Positions 1-11,839 of a stretch of DNA of 64,000 bases are shown here, one piece after another (the stretch's first letter is position 1; each line of letters begins with the position of its first letter). The stretch lies in NCBI GenBank assembly GCA_007844125.1, contig CM017558.1:31263197-31327196 (forward strand), in the 5' to 3' direction. The position numbers were made by a program, and so were the translations under genes. Source of the stretch: Sinonovacula constricta (lineage: Eukaryota > Mollusca > Bivalvia > Cardiida > Solecurtidae). The notes beneath the pieces are model-generated. The model was given only the letters and a program-made list of their open reading frames with translations. It had not been told where the DNA came from and made no database searches.

Positions 1-699
1 TCGCTTATTAAAAACCTTCTAGAATTTACTTCGAGGTTCTATTTTCATCATCTCGTCAAGGAGAGTATTCTATCAATAGGGAAAACAGTTGTGACGTAAG
101 CCGCATTCTAAACTTCGACCGTTACAAGGTCAACTATATCACGATCGGAGACTATTATAAAAAAATATCCAACATAATGTGAATTTAACGTGGGTTAATT
201 GGAACGCAGTATTAATGTGTGAGTCAATATTAAGTGATAATGACTAGAGAATGTTTTCACCTGAGCACAGAGAACATAAGGATCGTGATAGTATCCTTTT
301 CTGCCCCTACACTAAATGCGTTTCATGATTATCTGTAGAGGAAAAATATTAAAACATACTTTGATCAAATTAGCGCTGGCGAATTGAATCTAATGTTTGT
401 ATACTGAAATGAGAGCGCGAATGGCTCCTTGTAGTAAAAAGCAATAACAACATAACATAAGTGCAGAGGGTATGTGATATAATAAGTATAGACTTATGTT
501 TCGGTCAATAAAACGGACCTCAGACTTCGTACTTTGTCATATCACCCACGTCTTTAAAACTATACATTGAACTGATTACAAGTCTTTATTTGTATAAAAG
601 TTACACACACGCACGCACGCAGGCACCCATGCACACACACCACACCCCGCGTTTATTTTAAGACTAGTTGCGACTGGTCCCAGTCATACGAATTAACAA

Positions 700-1625
700 A
701 TTAACAAATAATTACCATATGACTAAGTAGTTTATATGTTTTAAAAATCAATAACATGTACGTGTTAAACAGGGCTGCATCATAACCAGAAAGGAATTCG
801 CTGCATACTAGTGTCCAAGTGTGAAGCAACTTTTAAACGATTGTTGTAGTCTACTTGACATTGGCGTCTGTATTTCTTTTTAGTACAAACCACTATCAAA
901 TATATTATCATATAAGTGACGTTCAGTTACTATTGAATAAGAACCCGACATGTTGTTTTTACCAATACGTTTTACATGGAAGACCTCATCATATTTGCCT
1001 GCCTCGATCTGTACTAGGCTTTCGTTAGTAATTAAAACAACTAATACAACTTGCAGCCTTGTAAATTTGTTTGTGTAAAAATAATCTTGGTTAGCGATTT
1101 ATATTACCCGTATCACACTTTTCGCCCATCCATCCAGCAGCACATCCCTGAGGACAGTGTCCTCGAACAGTGTCACACTTCACGTTGTTCAAGCAGTGAC
1201 CGAAACAAGTTTGTAAACAGTCTGGACCGTATCTACCAGGATCGCACTCTGAAATTCGGTAACATCATTTCTAATAGAAACTGAACATACACTATGATAC
1301 CAATATGACGACAACTGTTTAGGCTTCATATGCTTACGACAATTCATGACAAAACACATCCAGATATATAATCCAGATATGTCTTCCACGCTGTGACTTT
1401 TCCGATTCAGTTTGTCTTGGCATCATGTCTGTAGTTAACGAAACCTTGTAACGGCAAAGGGTCACTTTCTACCTTTTCTAAATGAAAAGATCATAGAACG
1501 ACAATGTTACGCCCTGTTCCCTTTGGAAAAATATTTTATTTTAGTTATTACATATTCACTGAATTCTGTCAGCTACTAAATAATACGTGGACATGTTTTA
1601 AAGACGTTAATGTTTCGGAAACTTT
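700..1625. repeat. Intragenic duplicate unit around EGF exon 1,108
   Basis: About 0.9 kb of intron-exon-intron here aligns with 6,270-7,150, including the stretches CATAACCAGAAAGG and ATACAACTTGCA and the EGF exon itself. Both units are present in copy B (46,005 and 54,495 regions), so this duplication is older than the segmental one. Confidence 0.8.
1108..1248 (-). CDS. EGF-like (MEGF/laminin-type) module exon, gene I
   Basis: This 141-nt, 47-codon exon encodes one complete eight-cysteine EGF module that starts CDPGRYGPDC, has GHCPQGCAAGW in the middle and ends EKCDTG. The acceptor (ttcag) and donor (ACGG|gtaat) are canonical on the minus strand and the exon is phase 1-1. It is the last gene I exon in the window; the transmembrane part would lie left of position 1. 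The paralogue at 46,384 differs at three residues. A third, dead relative with homologous flanks lies at 6,705. The fold is that of extracellular scavenger/MEGF receptors; the ligand is unknown. Confidence 0.82.
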
Positions 1626-1790
1626 ATAAACAGTCAAGAAAAGGAAAAGAATAACAATTTCTTTTGATGTAAGTTATTTTCACCATTCTCATTAATATTG
1701 CTTGCTTCCTCCGAACAAATATCTGTAGATATCAATTTAAACCCAAAGTACGTTTGCTGTTTAAAATGCCTCACTACATCTGTAACACAC

Positions 1791-1925
1791 CTGAATCACA
1801 TGCTTTGCCTATCCAACCAGAAGCACATCCACTGAGACAGTGTCCATTTACTTTGTTACACGTATCGTCGTTCACACAGTGACACATTCCTGAACAGCTT
1901 AGACCATATGTCCCATCATTGCATT
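1791..1925 (-). CDS. EGF-like module exon, gene I
   Basis: A 135-nt exon encoding one EGF module, CNDGTYGLSC at the start, then a CHCVNDDTC segment, GHCLSGCASGW, and CDSG at the end. Acceptor ttgcag and donor TCAG|gtgtgt are intact and the phase is 1-1. The copy at 47,252 differs only at Ser/Asn and Gly/Glu, two substitutions in 135 nt, so this is one of the best conserved modules of the duplication. Upstream in transcription order is the splice-dead module at 5,595; downstream is 1,108. Confidence 0.82.
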
Positions 1926-4900
1926 CTGCAAGTAAATGTATATTTTCTAGTGAGGACCTTTAAAAGCATTATCATTGCATTAACCATAGACACTTCTTAA
2001 TCGTCATAAAAGCGTGACAAAACAAACATACATATCTTCCATAGTCGGTAAACTTATTTTTACTAACATGTTAAAATCTTTACCTGAGGCACAGCCAAAT
2101 ATGGTGAAAAAATATCCTGACGTGCGCACAATTGTAAAAAAAACTTTCTTTATACAGCGGCCGTTGGCAGATTACTCACAGTGTTTTAAACAACAAAGTA
2201 TCAAAATATGATAGAGAAATGATCTTCAAGCAACACGCTAGAAGATCAAATGGTGGCAACAAGGGAGATTCAATCACACTGTCAGATAAAACCATCAGAA
2301 TCAGCATCACATTTAATATAAAATAAGAAACTAGGGAGTACACAGTTCAGGATAGTGTTTTGTTTATGCTGAAATGAAAACTAGTGGAGACTACATGATA
2401 GGCAATACCAAGTTATAGTCTACTTTCAAGCTACTGCTCCTTCAGCCGACTTTACAGTTTATCCCCTTGTAATAGGGTAATATCGCCAATTCCGTACTAT
2501 GGCGGCAGACACATGGGCACATTGGTTACTTTATACTGTGGCCGTCCACATAATTCTTTGATGCGTATATATATATATTGTAACATTTTTCTAATAACAT
2601 TATTATGCTTATACAATAGTTCATCGGAACTCTAAATGCGATAATAAATGCTATACAAATACAAAACAGTTTATGGTTGTAAACAAAAACGAAAATATAT
2701 ATTACATTTCCGGTACAATGCAAAACTATCGGTGAGCATATTTTTACACGCCAAATTAAACATTACACACTTATGAAGTTTTCGTACCTATTCTCGATTT
2801 CGAAATTACGAAATCTCGCGCAATCGCGTTCCGCGAGATATGATGTCAGGGGTTTAAGGTTATGCGCTCGCTTGTAAACATAGAACAGCTGACTTACTTT
2901 CGTTTCTTCTTCACACATAAAAACAGGGACAAAGTAAATTAAAATGATACATCAAATCATCAGAACGATATGTATTTGTTTTAAATGAATTGTACTCGCT
3001 TAGATAATTTTATTTTGCTATGGGACAGAACGATTTCTGCCGTGTGCCGAAGATTGTAACAATGAGAGATCTCGGATGCCACATGCAATTTTACAAGATT
3101 CCTGACGATAAAAAAGCTCACATCTGCGTGGCTGACTAAAATCTCCAGAGTTGCAAAGGTTGTAAGAAATGGCAACGTTGCCTTGAGTTACAAGCAAAAT
3201 TCAAATTATCTTCCGATTATGTCATTTTGAAGACCCCCCACCCCCCCAACCCCCACCCCACGGCCATGTCAAGGAAAACATGGTTTAAGTGCCAAAGTAT
3301 ATTTTCCCATAGACCAGCATATGAAAGGCCACAAGGTGACAATTGAAAGAAAAACTATGCCTTTACATATGACCCCCCTCCCCCAACAGGCAAAAACCAA
3401 CAGACAGCCCTCTTTTATTAAAGTTATTTTGATTTCAAAGAAAGTTAATTGTTTACATGAAACTCTCTGATAAAAATCAGTTTGTTGTTGAAGGAGAAAA
3501 CATGTTTATATTTATGTATTCCTTGAGTAATCCGATATCATGATATCATTTTTGGTTGACTAAAAAACTCCGGGGACTCTTACTAGTGACCATTGGAGCT
3601 GGAGTCTGTCTGCATGCACAATTATGCAACACAAATAATGTTTATGTTTAATCACAAACATGTATTCTGTATTGCAGTCTGGTACACTGAAAGACTGCAC
3701 ACAGCTCGACCTATCCACTTGTTAGCTTAGATAAAGGTCATGCGGTAATTTCTGATTGTTAAAATGTTGTACTGCTTAGAATTGCGGAACAGTTTGGCTC
3801 GATTACTGTCTCACAACACAATGACAAAGAAAAAAAAACAATTGCAAATTTTATTAGTGCCAATATTTTTTCTCTTGCATGTTTCAAGATCAATCTATAT
3901 AGAAAATAAAAGTTCAGTTATCACAATATATTAGAAAGGCTAAGGGATAATAATAACCCTTTAATCCATATGTATGGGTTTTATCGCATGTGTGATAAGT
4001 GTAGAACAGATCAGCCGGAACATCCATTCGCTTTTGATCCATTAGGTTATTTATGTACAAGATGCAACCAGTGTATATCAAGATCAGACAGCACTAAGGT
4101 GTCAGCAGATCTGGATCTAAACCGGCCGCACAATGCAATAAAACATGTATGTATGGAGTAAAGGGGAAGCCTGGATAATTTGAAATATATATATATATTT
4201 CAACAAAGATCTACTAATTTTCTTCACATACAACAAAATAAATCATTTTTACCTGAACAGATCTCTAAAATTGTGCTTATTGGTGTCACAAACCTGCGTG
4301 AAATGTAAACCATAACGCCACAATCGTCATTAAAATGTATTTCCTATCTGAGTCGCGCTGCACAGTTAGCTAATTCTTAAACAGGGAAAGCTACGTGACC
4401 ATTCATGTTTCAGCTCATTCACGTCATCTGCTCTGACGAAGCAGGAATTTCAATTATTCTTATTTATTGATTTGAAAAGAATGAATATATTTGAACTGAT
4501 TAACCAATTTACTGCCCTAAAACCCGCACACAGATGTTAGATATTGTTACATATTTTTGATATAGGCAAAGTTTCGGATATACCACTTTAAAAGAAAGAT
4601 AAATGAATTTCTATCGATATATATGTGTTTTTACGGGGTCTTTAAAAGTCCACCGTTTATTCAGCTACGCTCCATCTATTTGCCTTAATTTTATACGGTG
4701 ATTAGTTATTTAGGTGGTTACCCTTAATGTGTTATTCTGTTCATAATAATCCGATTTTATATCCACTTTTAGTGGAAAAAAGGGCCGGCCTTAATCAGAA
4801 GTAGCAAATAATTCACTGGTGAAAATTTTAAGAAATAATTTCATAGAGGTAAAATGCCTTTAGACAAAGAGCAGTCATAATCTTCCTGCCAAATTAGGGT

Positions 4901-5594
4901 TCAGCCAAACAGGGAATGGGTTTACTAGGAATGTTTAGATTTTAAAGGGATTTCACCCCAACACGTGCCACTTTTCTCGTGGGTTTGGAAACTTTATTTA
5001 TTGTTTGGTTTGGATATGATATATGTTGGATATTGTATTATTTAAGTTTATGTAGTGTTAAATATATTTAATATAATTTACTTCTTCTAAATAATTAAAG
5101 AGCGTGTTTTTTGTCGGGGAGTGATGGGAGTGGGGGTGGTTGAGGGGGTGGCTTTATTTTTTTCACCTAGGTAGCTGGATCCGAGTCTGAGTCTTGTAAA
5201 TATTCAATCATAGGCTTCAATATGATGGTGAACTTTGACATAGTAGTTGCAATCTCCTTATTCATAAATATGTTTATGTTTATATTCGTTAAATTGATCA
5301 TTTTTTTTCTTTTTAAAATGGCTAAGAATAGAGCTGTACGTTCTGCTGATCTGATCAAGTTCCAGTTAAAATATCAATGGCACGTTTCAGTAAAGTTTCT
5401 TTTAAAAGTCAACAAGTGGATGGTACATAAACACATTTCAAATGAAATTATTTATATAACATTTTACAATGCACATTTTATACCTAAATAATCTACAAAT
5501 ATAATTATGCACAATTAAAAAAGGTTTCGTTAGGAATAACAGATTGGTTTTAGCAATAAAATGAAATACGAAAAAACTAGCTATGTTTACAGAC
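1926..5594. other. Long gene I intron between EGF modules
   Basis: Apart from the THAP remnant at 3,020, nothing coding is convincing. A 63-codon plus-strand frame at 3,970 with two CxxC pairs is shared in altered form with copy B (49,791) but is probably repeat-derived. 3,357-3,563 is absent from copy B, which has a junction with short ACT/AAACT microhomology, so it was probably deleted there. Confidence 0.5.
3020..3230 (+). pseudogene. Broken THAP-type zinc-finger fragment, copy A
   Basis: The plus strand carries the same THAP-like start as 48,485, with at least four small indels relative to it: +2 near the first cysteines, -1 after the GATCTC segment, -1 in a T-run and +1 in an A-run. The frame is destroyed. 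It lies inside the long intron between gene I EGF exons 5,595 and 1,791, on the opposite strand, and is best read as a decayed transposon-derived or solo THAP exon. Confidence 0.5.
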
Positions 5595-5735
5595 CTATTT
5601 TGCATTTGTCTCGCTTCCATCCGGCGGAGCATCCTCGGGGACAGTGACCTTCTACCTTGCTACAAACATCATTGCCCACACAGTGATCGCTACATTGTTC
5701 CTTACATTCTTGACCATACGTTCTATCAATGTACG
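5595..5735 (-). pseudogene. EGF module with dead splice acceptor and lost first Cys, gene I
   Basis: The 141-nt module frame is open (middle YGQECKEQC, then GHCPRGCSAGW, KCKIG) and the donor ATAG|gtctg remains. The acceptor position reads ttcaa instead of ttcag, and the first cysteine codon is TAC. The paralogue at 53,821 has the same G-to-A acceptor change but keeps the first Cys. The exon therefore probably stopped being spliced before the duplication. Skipping it keeps the 1-1 phase. A cryptic acceptor cannot be excluded. Confidence 0.6.
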
Positions 5736-6021
5736 TTGAAATGACACATACGCTTATAATCCAATACAATTACTATCTTATCATGATTATTATCATCAAT
5801 GTCCTTATTATCTAGATAATCCTTGTTATTCTGATTATTTATTTATCGATTATGATAACTGATCATCATCATCATCATCATCACCACCATTATTTGCTGT
5901 AGCAGCAATAGCATAATTACTATCACCATAGCCTCCTCCTCCTCAACATGATAAGTACATGACATAGTTACCATTCTCTCTGGTCTTCTCCTCCTCCTCA
6001 TAATCAGTATTATCCGTTTAC

Positions 6022-6163
6022 CTGTACGACACGTATTGTCTTTCCAGCCAGGTTTACAGCCGGTTTCACAAAATCCATTTTGTTTATCACATAGTCCACA
6101 GCTCAGGCAATTGTCGCTGCACGTGTAAGAACAGCCCCAGTCCATAGGTGCCGTCTGGACATT
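6022..6163 (-). pseudogene. EGF module exon with +1 frameshift, gene I
   Basis: Acceptor (tgtag) and donor (ACAG|gtaaac) are intact, but the exon is 142 nt. Four Gs follow the CPDGTYGL codons where copy B (54,245) has three, so the frame shifts after about eight residues. The shifted second half still encodes CSYTCSDNC and GFCETGCKPGW in the other frame. If spliced in, the gene I product truncates here; if skipped, the frame survives. A sequencing or assembly error in the short G run is the main alternative. Confidence 0.6.
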
Positions 6164-6269
6164 CTACAAGTAGATCACATAAGAAAAAAATATGTTGCTT
6201 TCGAACTTTTTATATAACCTTTATTTCTGTTCGATACATTTAGTTAGACGAATGTTGTAATTTGAATAC

Positions 6270-7150
6270 AAGAATAACATATGGCTATGTAGTTTATATG
6301 TTTAAAAAAAACAATCACATGTTCGAGTTAAACATGTCAGCAACATAACCAGAAAGGTATTCGCTGCATATTTTTCCGAGTGTCCAAGTGTAAAGCAATG
6401 TTTAAAGGATCCACTGTTGTTGTACACTAGAAATTGAAGTTTGTGTTCTTAAATACATACCACCGTCAAATATATTATCATATAAGTTACGTTCAGTAAC
6501 TATTGATTAAGGAAGACCTTAATCTCTTTAATCTTAAGTCTTTTTAGGACCAGTACAGTTTACATGGAAGACCTCACCACTTGAAGGATCTAGCCTGGCT
6601 CGATCTGTATTCAGGCTTACACTAGTAATTAAAAGACTAATACAACTTGCACCCTTGTAATTTTGTCTGTGTAAAAAATAACCTTGGTCAGAGAATTATA
6701 TTTCCCGTATCACACTTTTCGCCCATCCATCCAGCAGCACAGCCCTGAGGACACTGTCCTCGAACATTGTCACACTTCACGTTGTTCAAGCATTGACCGA
6801 AACAAATTTTCAAACAGACTGGACCGTATTTACCAGGATCGCACTTTGAAATTCGGTAACATCAGTTCTACATGCTTACGACAATTCATGACAAAACACA
6901 TATTTATAAAATATCTAGATGTATTTCACGCTTTGATTTTGCAATTCATTTTTTTATATCCTTGCATCATTTTTGTAATTTAGGAAACATCGTTACGGTA
7001 AAGTGACATCTTAAAACTTTTCTAAATGATAACATCATAGAAAGAAATCTTTACACCTCAATCCCTTTGGAAAAAATATTTAACTGTAGTAATCAAATAT
7101 TCATGGAATTATGTAAGCTACTAAATAATACATTGAAATGTATTAATGTT
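6270..7150. repeat. Intragenic duplicate unit around dead EGF exon 6,705
   Basis: Partner of 700-1,625, more diverged from it than copy A is from copy B. Holds the EGF module with both splice sites mutated. Confidence 0.8.
6705..6845 (-). pseudogene. EGF module with both splice sites mutated, gene I
   Basis: The 141-nt frame is fully open (CDPGKYGPVC at the start, GQCPQGCAAGW, EKCDTG at the end) and closely resembles the live exon at 1,108. The acceptor is ttcaa instead of ttcag, and the donor ACGG|ga instead of ACGG|gt. The coding sequence looks fresh while both splice signals are gone. The flanks are homologous to those of exon 1,108, so it arose by an intragenic duplication of about 0.9 kb. 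In copy B the counterpart has lost about 100 bp. Confidence 0.65.
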
Positions 7151-7608
7151 TCGCAAAATGTGCATATATTATGTAAATCATTATAATATGTAAATACCAT
7201 ATGAGTAGTATCACATGTATTCAAACTATTATTAAACACAGGCAAAAACGCAAGTTGAATGTAAAATTAAAAATATAAAACAACATCACTGAGATTATAT
7301 GTAACACAAATAGAGGAATTAAAATGTAAACGTATTGTCTCAGTTCGTTCGCAAAAAGACCGACTGAGAGGACTAATGGTTTTGTTCAGTGATCGACAAA
7401 CTGGACTTCATACTGAATTGGACGAGAAACACTTAATTATGCGGCCTTAAAATTTCGGAAATTCGGACATTACCGTAAACAGATGTAGACAAATGTATTA
7501 AGAGGTTGCGTTGAGTTGAGTATATTATGCACAAGTAATAATTATAATCATTTATTATAATAATTGTAGCGTTGCTACAAAGTAGTATTACTGACGTAAC
7601 AAATGATC

Positions 7609-7703
7609 ACAGTGACCATCTTCCTTGTCACAGACATCATTGTGTACACAGTGATTGCCACATCTTTCTTGACACCCAGAACCATTATACCCTATGCTAC
7701 ATT
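7609..7703 (-). pseudogene. Half EGF module remnant, gene I
   Basis: After an intact acceptor (attacag) the frame reads ECSIGYNGSGC, then CGNHCVHNDVC and DKEDGHC, and then stops resembling the family: the GC..GW..C second loop and the donor are missing. Copy B (55,710-55,804) is truncated at the same point, so the loss predates the duplication. Confidence 0.55.
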
Positions 7704-8464
7704 CTGTAATAGGTCAACTGTAGTAATTAATACTACTTGCGTGTTATACGTTATAAAACTCATTAAAAATCCATTATTTGTCGCAACAGGGGCCGGACCT
7801 TTATGATGTCACGATTATATATATTATCTTGTCATCAAAGTGTAAAACAAATGTATGTATGGAGCTTACGTTACTGGATGATATATACTAATATATGTTA
7901 CAACTAGATAACTGCATTGTAAATAGAATCGATCAAAATGGAGCGCACAGAATGTTAATCCACATTCGGAACACTCGGTTAATATATCATTTAGGCAAAC
8001 ACGGAAATTGCGGATATATAATCATTTTAACTGCAGCTAATTTGTAAATAAACGCCCATGCTGTTTCACAATTTCGATGAAATGTGAAGGAGCAACTGAT
8101 AAAAGGGTACTTTCTTCCGATAGTTGTTCGCTGCTGAAATGACGGACACGGTTTTTAACCAAATACTTCACAGCGGTATTTGTATTGATACGAGAACCGG
8201 TATTCAGCCGTCCTGCATCGCACTATCAATCGTCTTAAAATAACTATATACACAATAATAACAGAGACGTAATCGCTTTAGCTAAAACGTGAAATATACG
8301 GAATGCTATAAATCATTTTATGTAACATAGATTTTAATGGAACAAAAACTTAAGATGTAATAAAACGTCCATTTTATTTCCTTGTAACGGTATCCTGCAT
8401 CACACTACAGTTGGTATATTGAGCATGCTTTAGATCACAGAACATAACTAAATGATTTAAATGA

Positions 8465-8573
8465 GTCTAGCCCGGATAGCAGCCTCTGAAGCCGCGCCCG
8501 TCTCGTTTATCACAATGGAAGTTATCTATTCAGTGACCGCTTCATCCTTGTCAATACGTACCGTCTGGACACT
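8465..8573 (-). pseudogene. EGF module remnant with stops, gene I
   Basis: Translation begins CPDGTY then hits TGA where the family has Gly; further TGA and TAG codons follow, and several cysteines are gone. Traces such as CDKRDG and RGCYPG identify the module. The same first stop is in copy B (56,565-56,673), which keeps more cysteines. Decay therefore began before the duplication and continued faster in A. Confidence 0.6.
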
Positions 8574-10148
8574 CTTGAAAAAAAATGCGTCTGTCTATGT
8601 GGATGTGTATGAAGCTACAAAGGTTGACAGACAAGTAAACGTACAGACATACTTTACGAAAGGACATACACAGATACCCTATATAAAACAAACGATAATA
8701 TACTTAGGTCTTTCTGTTCTGTTCCCGATCTGATAGGGAAATTGCTAAATGTCTAATATATCATATATTATGCTCTTTTCTACATCTTCGCAGCTATAAT
8801 TTTGTTGGAAATGTCTTAGAATGTAGCTCTAAATGGTAACATTTTCACACGGTTAAAGAATTACATATCTCACAATGGGTGCATATATTTGTACTATATT
8901 GATGCAAACATAAATATGTGTAGAATTAGAACAATATCACGTGGAACATTTCAAAAATAGATTAAGATTAACAAATATCGCCGTGGAAATGTCGATCGAC
9001 TGTTGTACTCTGACATGACGGGAGCAAAAACTTCACATTTTTAAAGATTTGCTCTAGTTATTTAGTATAAATTTAAAAAAAGACATGCATATTCAGTTGT
9101 ATAATAATTACAATGCCCTTATTGTTTGTCACAATACCATTCTCTTTATCTGCATCTACACATAAGAAAAAAACAGACACAAATCGAACTTTCTGCCTTA
9201 TTATTTTGATGATTATTTCGGGCGAGCAGCTTAAAAGCAGACATTGTATGTTGAAACTGTGTCATATCAACTTGTAGTGATTTCCTACACAGGACGTCTT
9301 TATTAACGCATGTACGGTTACCAAACATGGTTTCCGAATAATAGGAAAAGTCTTGCTTGATTATATAATTGTATGTGTACCAATCTTTTATATCACTGAC
9401 CTGTACTTTTAAATTGTTTAAAAGTAAAATGCTTTGGTTTAAATTAAATTCAGGGGGTCTGGAAAAGTTTTTAAATCAATTTGTGGTATTAAACTACACA
9501 AATATAATATATGGTTAAAATATGTTGACGTTTATACAAACAATTAATAATATAATAGTTGAACAGCCGTCGCAACAGTGATGTAAATGACATGTGTATA
9601 CACCGTTTTCCAAACAGTTGCAGCAACAGTTGCAGGAATTGTTCCCGGATGATTAACATGATACCAACATAATTTAGTTGATGAATGTACTAATATTATG
9701 AAATTAATATGCCATCGTCTTAGGAGCATAGCTTTGCATATATCAATTTGCTGTTGTACGTACTGTTGCATAACACACACGCGATTCTGATTCTGTAGAA
9801 ATTTATGTTAATGTTAATTTTGTATAGTAAGAGGTCCCAGAGTGGATTGTCTGTTAACTTTTTTATTTTTCTTTGTATAGCAAATATTGATCTTTATTAC
9901 GCGAACGCTCTTTATCTTCCTTACGTGCGTGTATGTATGATTGCGTGAGCAGGGATCGTGTTTTTCAGTACTGCTCAGTTTGGAAAGAAGAATTGAATAT
10001 AATTATGCATAACTAAATAATAACAAATACTCCGTCGCTTAACATTCCCTGCAAATGTGGACGTTCATATTTAGTTAGATGATAGAGGAAGGTAGACATA
10101 TTAAGCTGATTTTATTGCAAATGTCGTTGAAGTACATGCCCGTGTTAC
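8574..10148. other. Intron, no feature recognised
   Basis: AT-rich intronic sequence collinear with 56,674-58,696. Contains the empty MITE target at 9,591-9,599. The frames at 9,146 and 9,544 on the minus strand show no domain. Confidence 0.5.
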
Positions 10149-10289
10149 CTGTATCACACCGGCGACCTTGACCCGTCCAACCAGCAGCACAGCCCTCCAA
10201 ACACTCACCAGACACCTTGTTTTCGAACGTAAACACAGCACAGTGACACGGGATACTACAGTCAAGACCACACTTGTAGTCCAGGCAAT
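10149..10289 (-). CDS. EGF-like module exon, gene I
   Basis: A 141-nt exon, acceptor tttctcag, donor ACAG|gtaaca, phase 1-1. It encodes DCLDYKCGLDC, CHCAVFTFENK, GECLEGCAAGW and RRCDTG, an atypical module without the usual G-[TR]-[YF]-G start but with eight cysteines. It is the first module after the second F5/8C domain. Copy B (58,697) has four nucleotide differences by eye, only one changing an amino acid (Asn/Ser), which suggests purifying selection on this module in at least one copy. Confidence 0.8.
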
Positions 10290-11662
10290 CTGAGAAAAAT
10301 ATGCGATACTGAGCTAAAAGAATGTCAAATGTAAGCGGCATTAACTGGATAAGAAATTGTTTCTTTCGAGGACAAATTATCTGCAGAACATTTTAATTGG
10401 ACATGTCGACAGAATCCTATCCACCTCCAAACAGTCCAGGGAACTAGATTAATCAGAGAACGCTACAATTCGTACATGGCAATTTGTTCATATCCCAGAT
10501 TATGTGACTTCGGTGATGATACAATCGCTTATCAGATTTTCATGGACATAGCTGGAAACTGTTTTGAATCCGATTTCATATTCCAATCAGTAGAAGCTCT
10601 GGAAAAGGTTGCAACATTGCATATTAAGTCCTCGAATTAAGAAACTCGTTCCATTATCGGTATTAACGAATATGCAAATATAAGTGTAGAAAATATATCA
10701 AAATGAACTCAACTGTGTGTCACTCGATAGATAAATGCCTCTGCAAGTTTTCTCCATAATGATTATTTAACCATTTCTATGTATACATAATCTAAGCAAT
10801 AAACATAGTAAGACAAAAGGTGTATGCAATAATTAACAAGCAATAACATGTGAAGATGGCACTGATTAGATAAAGCTGTTCATGTACACAGTTTTTAAAA
10901 TAGAGTTTAGAGGTCATACGTTTTGAAGGAAGAGATGGAACAGCAGATACCTGTTCGTAAAAAACAATCAAGATTAGATCTACCATGCATTATCGCCATT
11001 CCTATTCACTGCCAGATAATAGTAAATTACGAGAAAGAGAATGCGGAGAGGTAAAACTGTATATTGTTCAGAGTTTATAATTATTAAATTTGCGTGACCT
11101 TGCCGTTCTAAATTGCAAATATTAAAACAATTTCATATTCCTTTGTCCATAAAGTGAGACATTTACTTATTTTTTTCAGACCTGCTGTCTAGACTAACGT
11201 TTGACCTACTTAGAAATACCGACCCAACGAAAACCTGAACAAATATAAAAGCTGTCCTCGTTTGTAGAATAAAATGATTGATTTACTGTGGTCTTCTTAA
11301 CCAGAAATGCATCATTAAACAACGACGTTTACGCACATCATGTGCTTAAGCCAGCCGATACCACTGTAGACTACATCCAGTTTAGTACAAAATAGAAGAA
11401 TTGGTCATTCCTTAGGAATAACTGCCTAACAATTTATGTGTGGAAATTTGAAAATTTGTTATTTTATTTAATCTGCTGGTAATTTATCATCATGGCTTAA
11501 TGATTAATAATACGATATTAGTATGATAAATACGAAGCATTTCATAGTGTTACATTACCAAGGTTCTATTTAAAAAACATTTTTAAGTTGCAAAAGCGAA
11601 TAACTGTGAATTGACGATAATTAGATATTAATAAAAACAAAAATTAGCGCAATATTCCTTAC
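10290..11662. other. Intron, no feature recognised
   Basis: AT-rich, collinear with 58,838-60,198. No module-like frame seen on either strand. Confidence 0.5.
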
Positions 11663-11839
11663 CGCCATAAATGAGAACCTCGCACAAGCAGATAAAGTAT
11701 GTGCTTCGCTTAAACTGGAGATATCGAACATCTACGTCCGAGGTAAAGAACAAAGTATTATCTGTGCTTGGCGTGAACTGAACCGGATACGTATAATTGT
11801 CAACTCCAACCTGTATGGTGTCAGTTGATCTAAAACTGT
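11663..11839 (-). CDS. F5/8C-like domain 2, C-terminal half exon, gene I
   Basis: A 177-nt exon, acceptor gtttacag, donor GGCG|gtaagg, phase 1-1. It encodes SFRSTDTIQVGVDNYTYP, then the conserved core SDVDVRYLQFKR, and CLCEVLIYGG at the end, the closing strands of a galactose-binding jelly-roll as in F5/8C/fucolectin-type domains. It joins in phase to 12,174-12,368. Against copy B (60,199) there are twelve amino-acid-changing and two synonymous codons, clustered at the two ends with an identical core, suggesting variable binding loops. Ligand unknown; glycan or lipid binding is inferred from the family. Confidence 0.78.

Noticed and set aside
1051..1284. Plus-strand open frame across EGF exon 1,108
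   Set aside because: Antisense shadow of the real minus-strand exon; the cysteine pattern and splice sites are on the minus strand. The same applies at 6,684-6,983 and 7,603-7,806.
3970..4161. Frame with two CxxC pairs (also at 49,791)
   Set aside because: Looked like a small zinc ribbon, but the copies change frame at their starts and the sequence resembles dispersed repeat DNA; not called as a gene.
5222..5491. Hydrophobic plus-strand frame shared with 53,389
   Set aside because: Shared only because of the segmental duplication; no conserved codon pattern, no splice context, and the frame differs downstream through indels.
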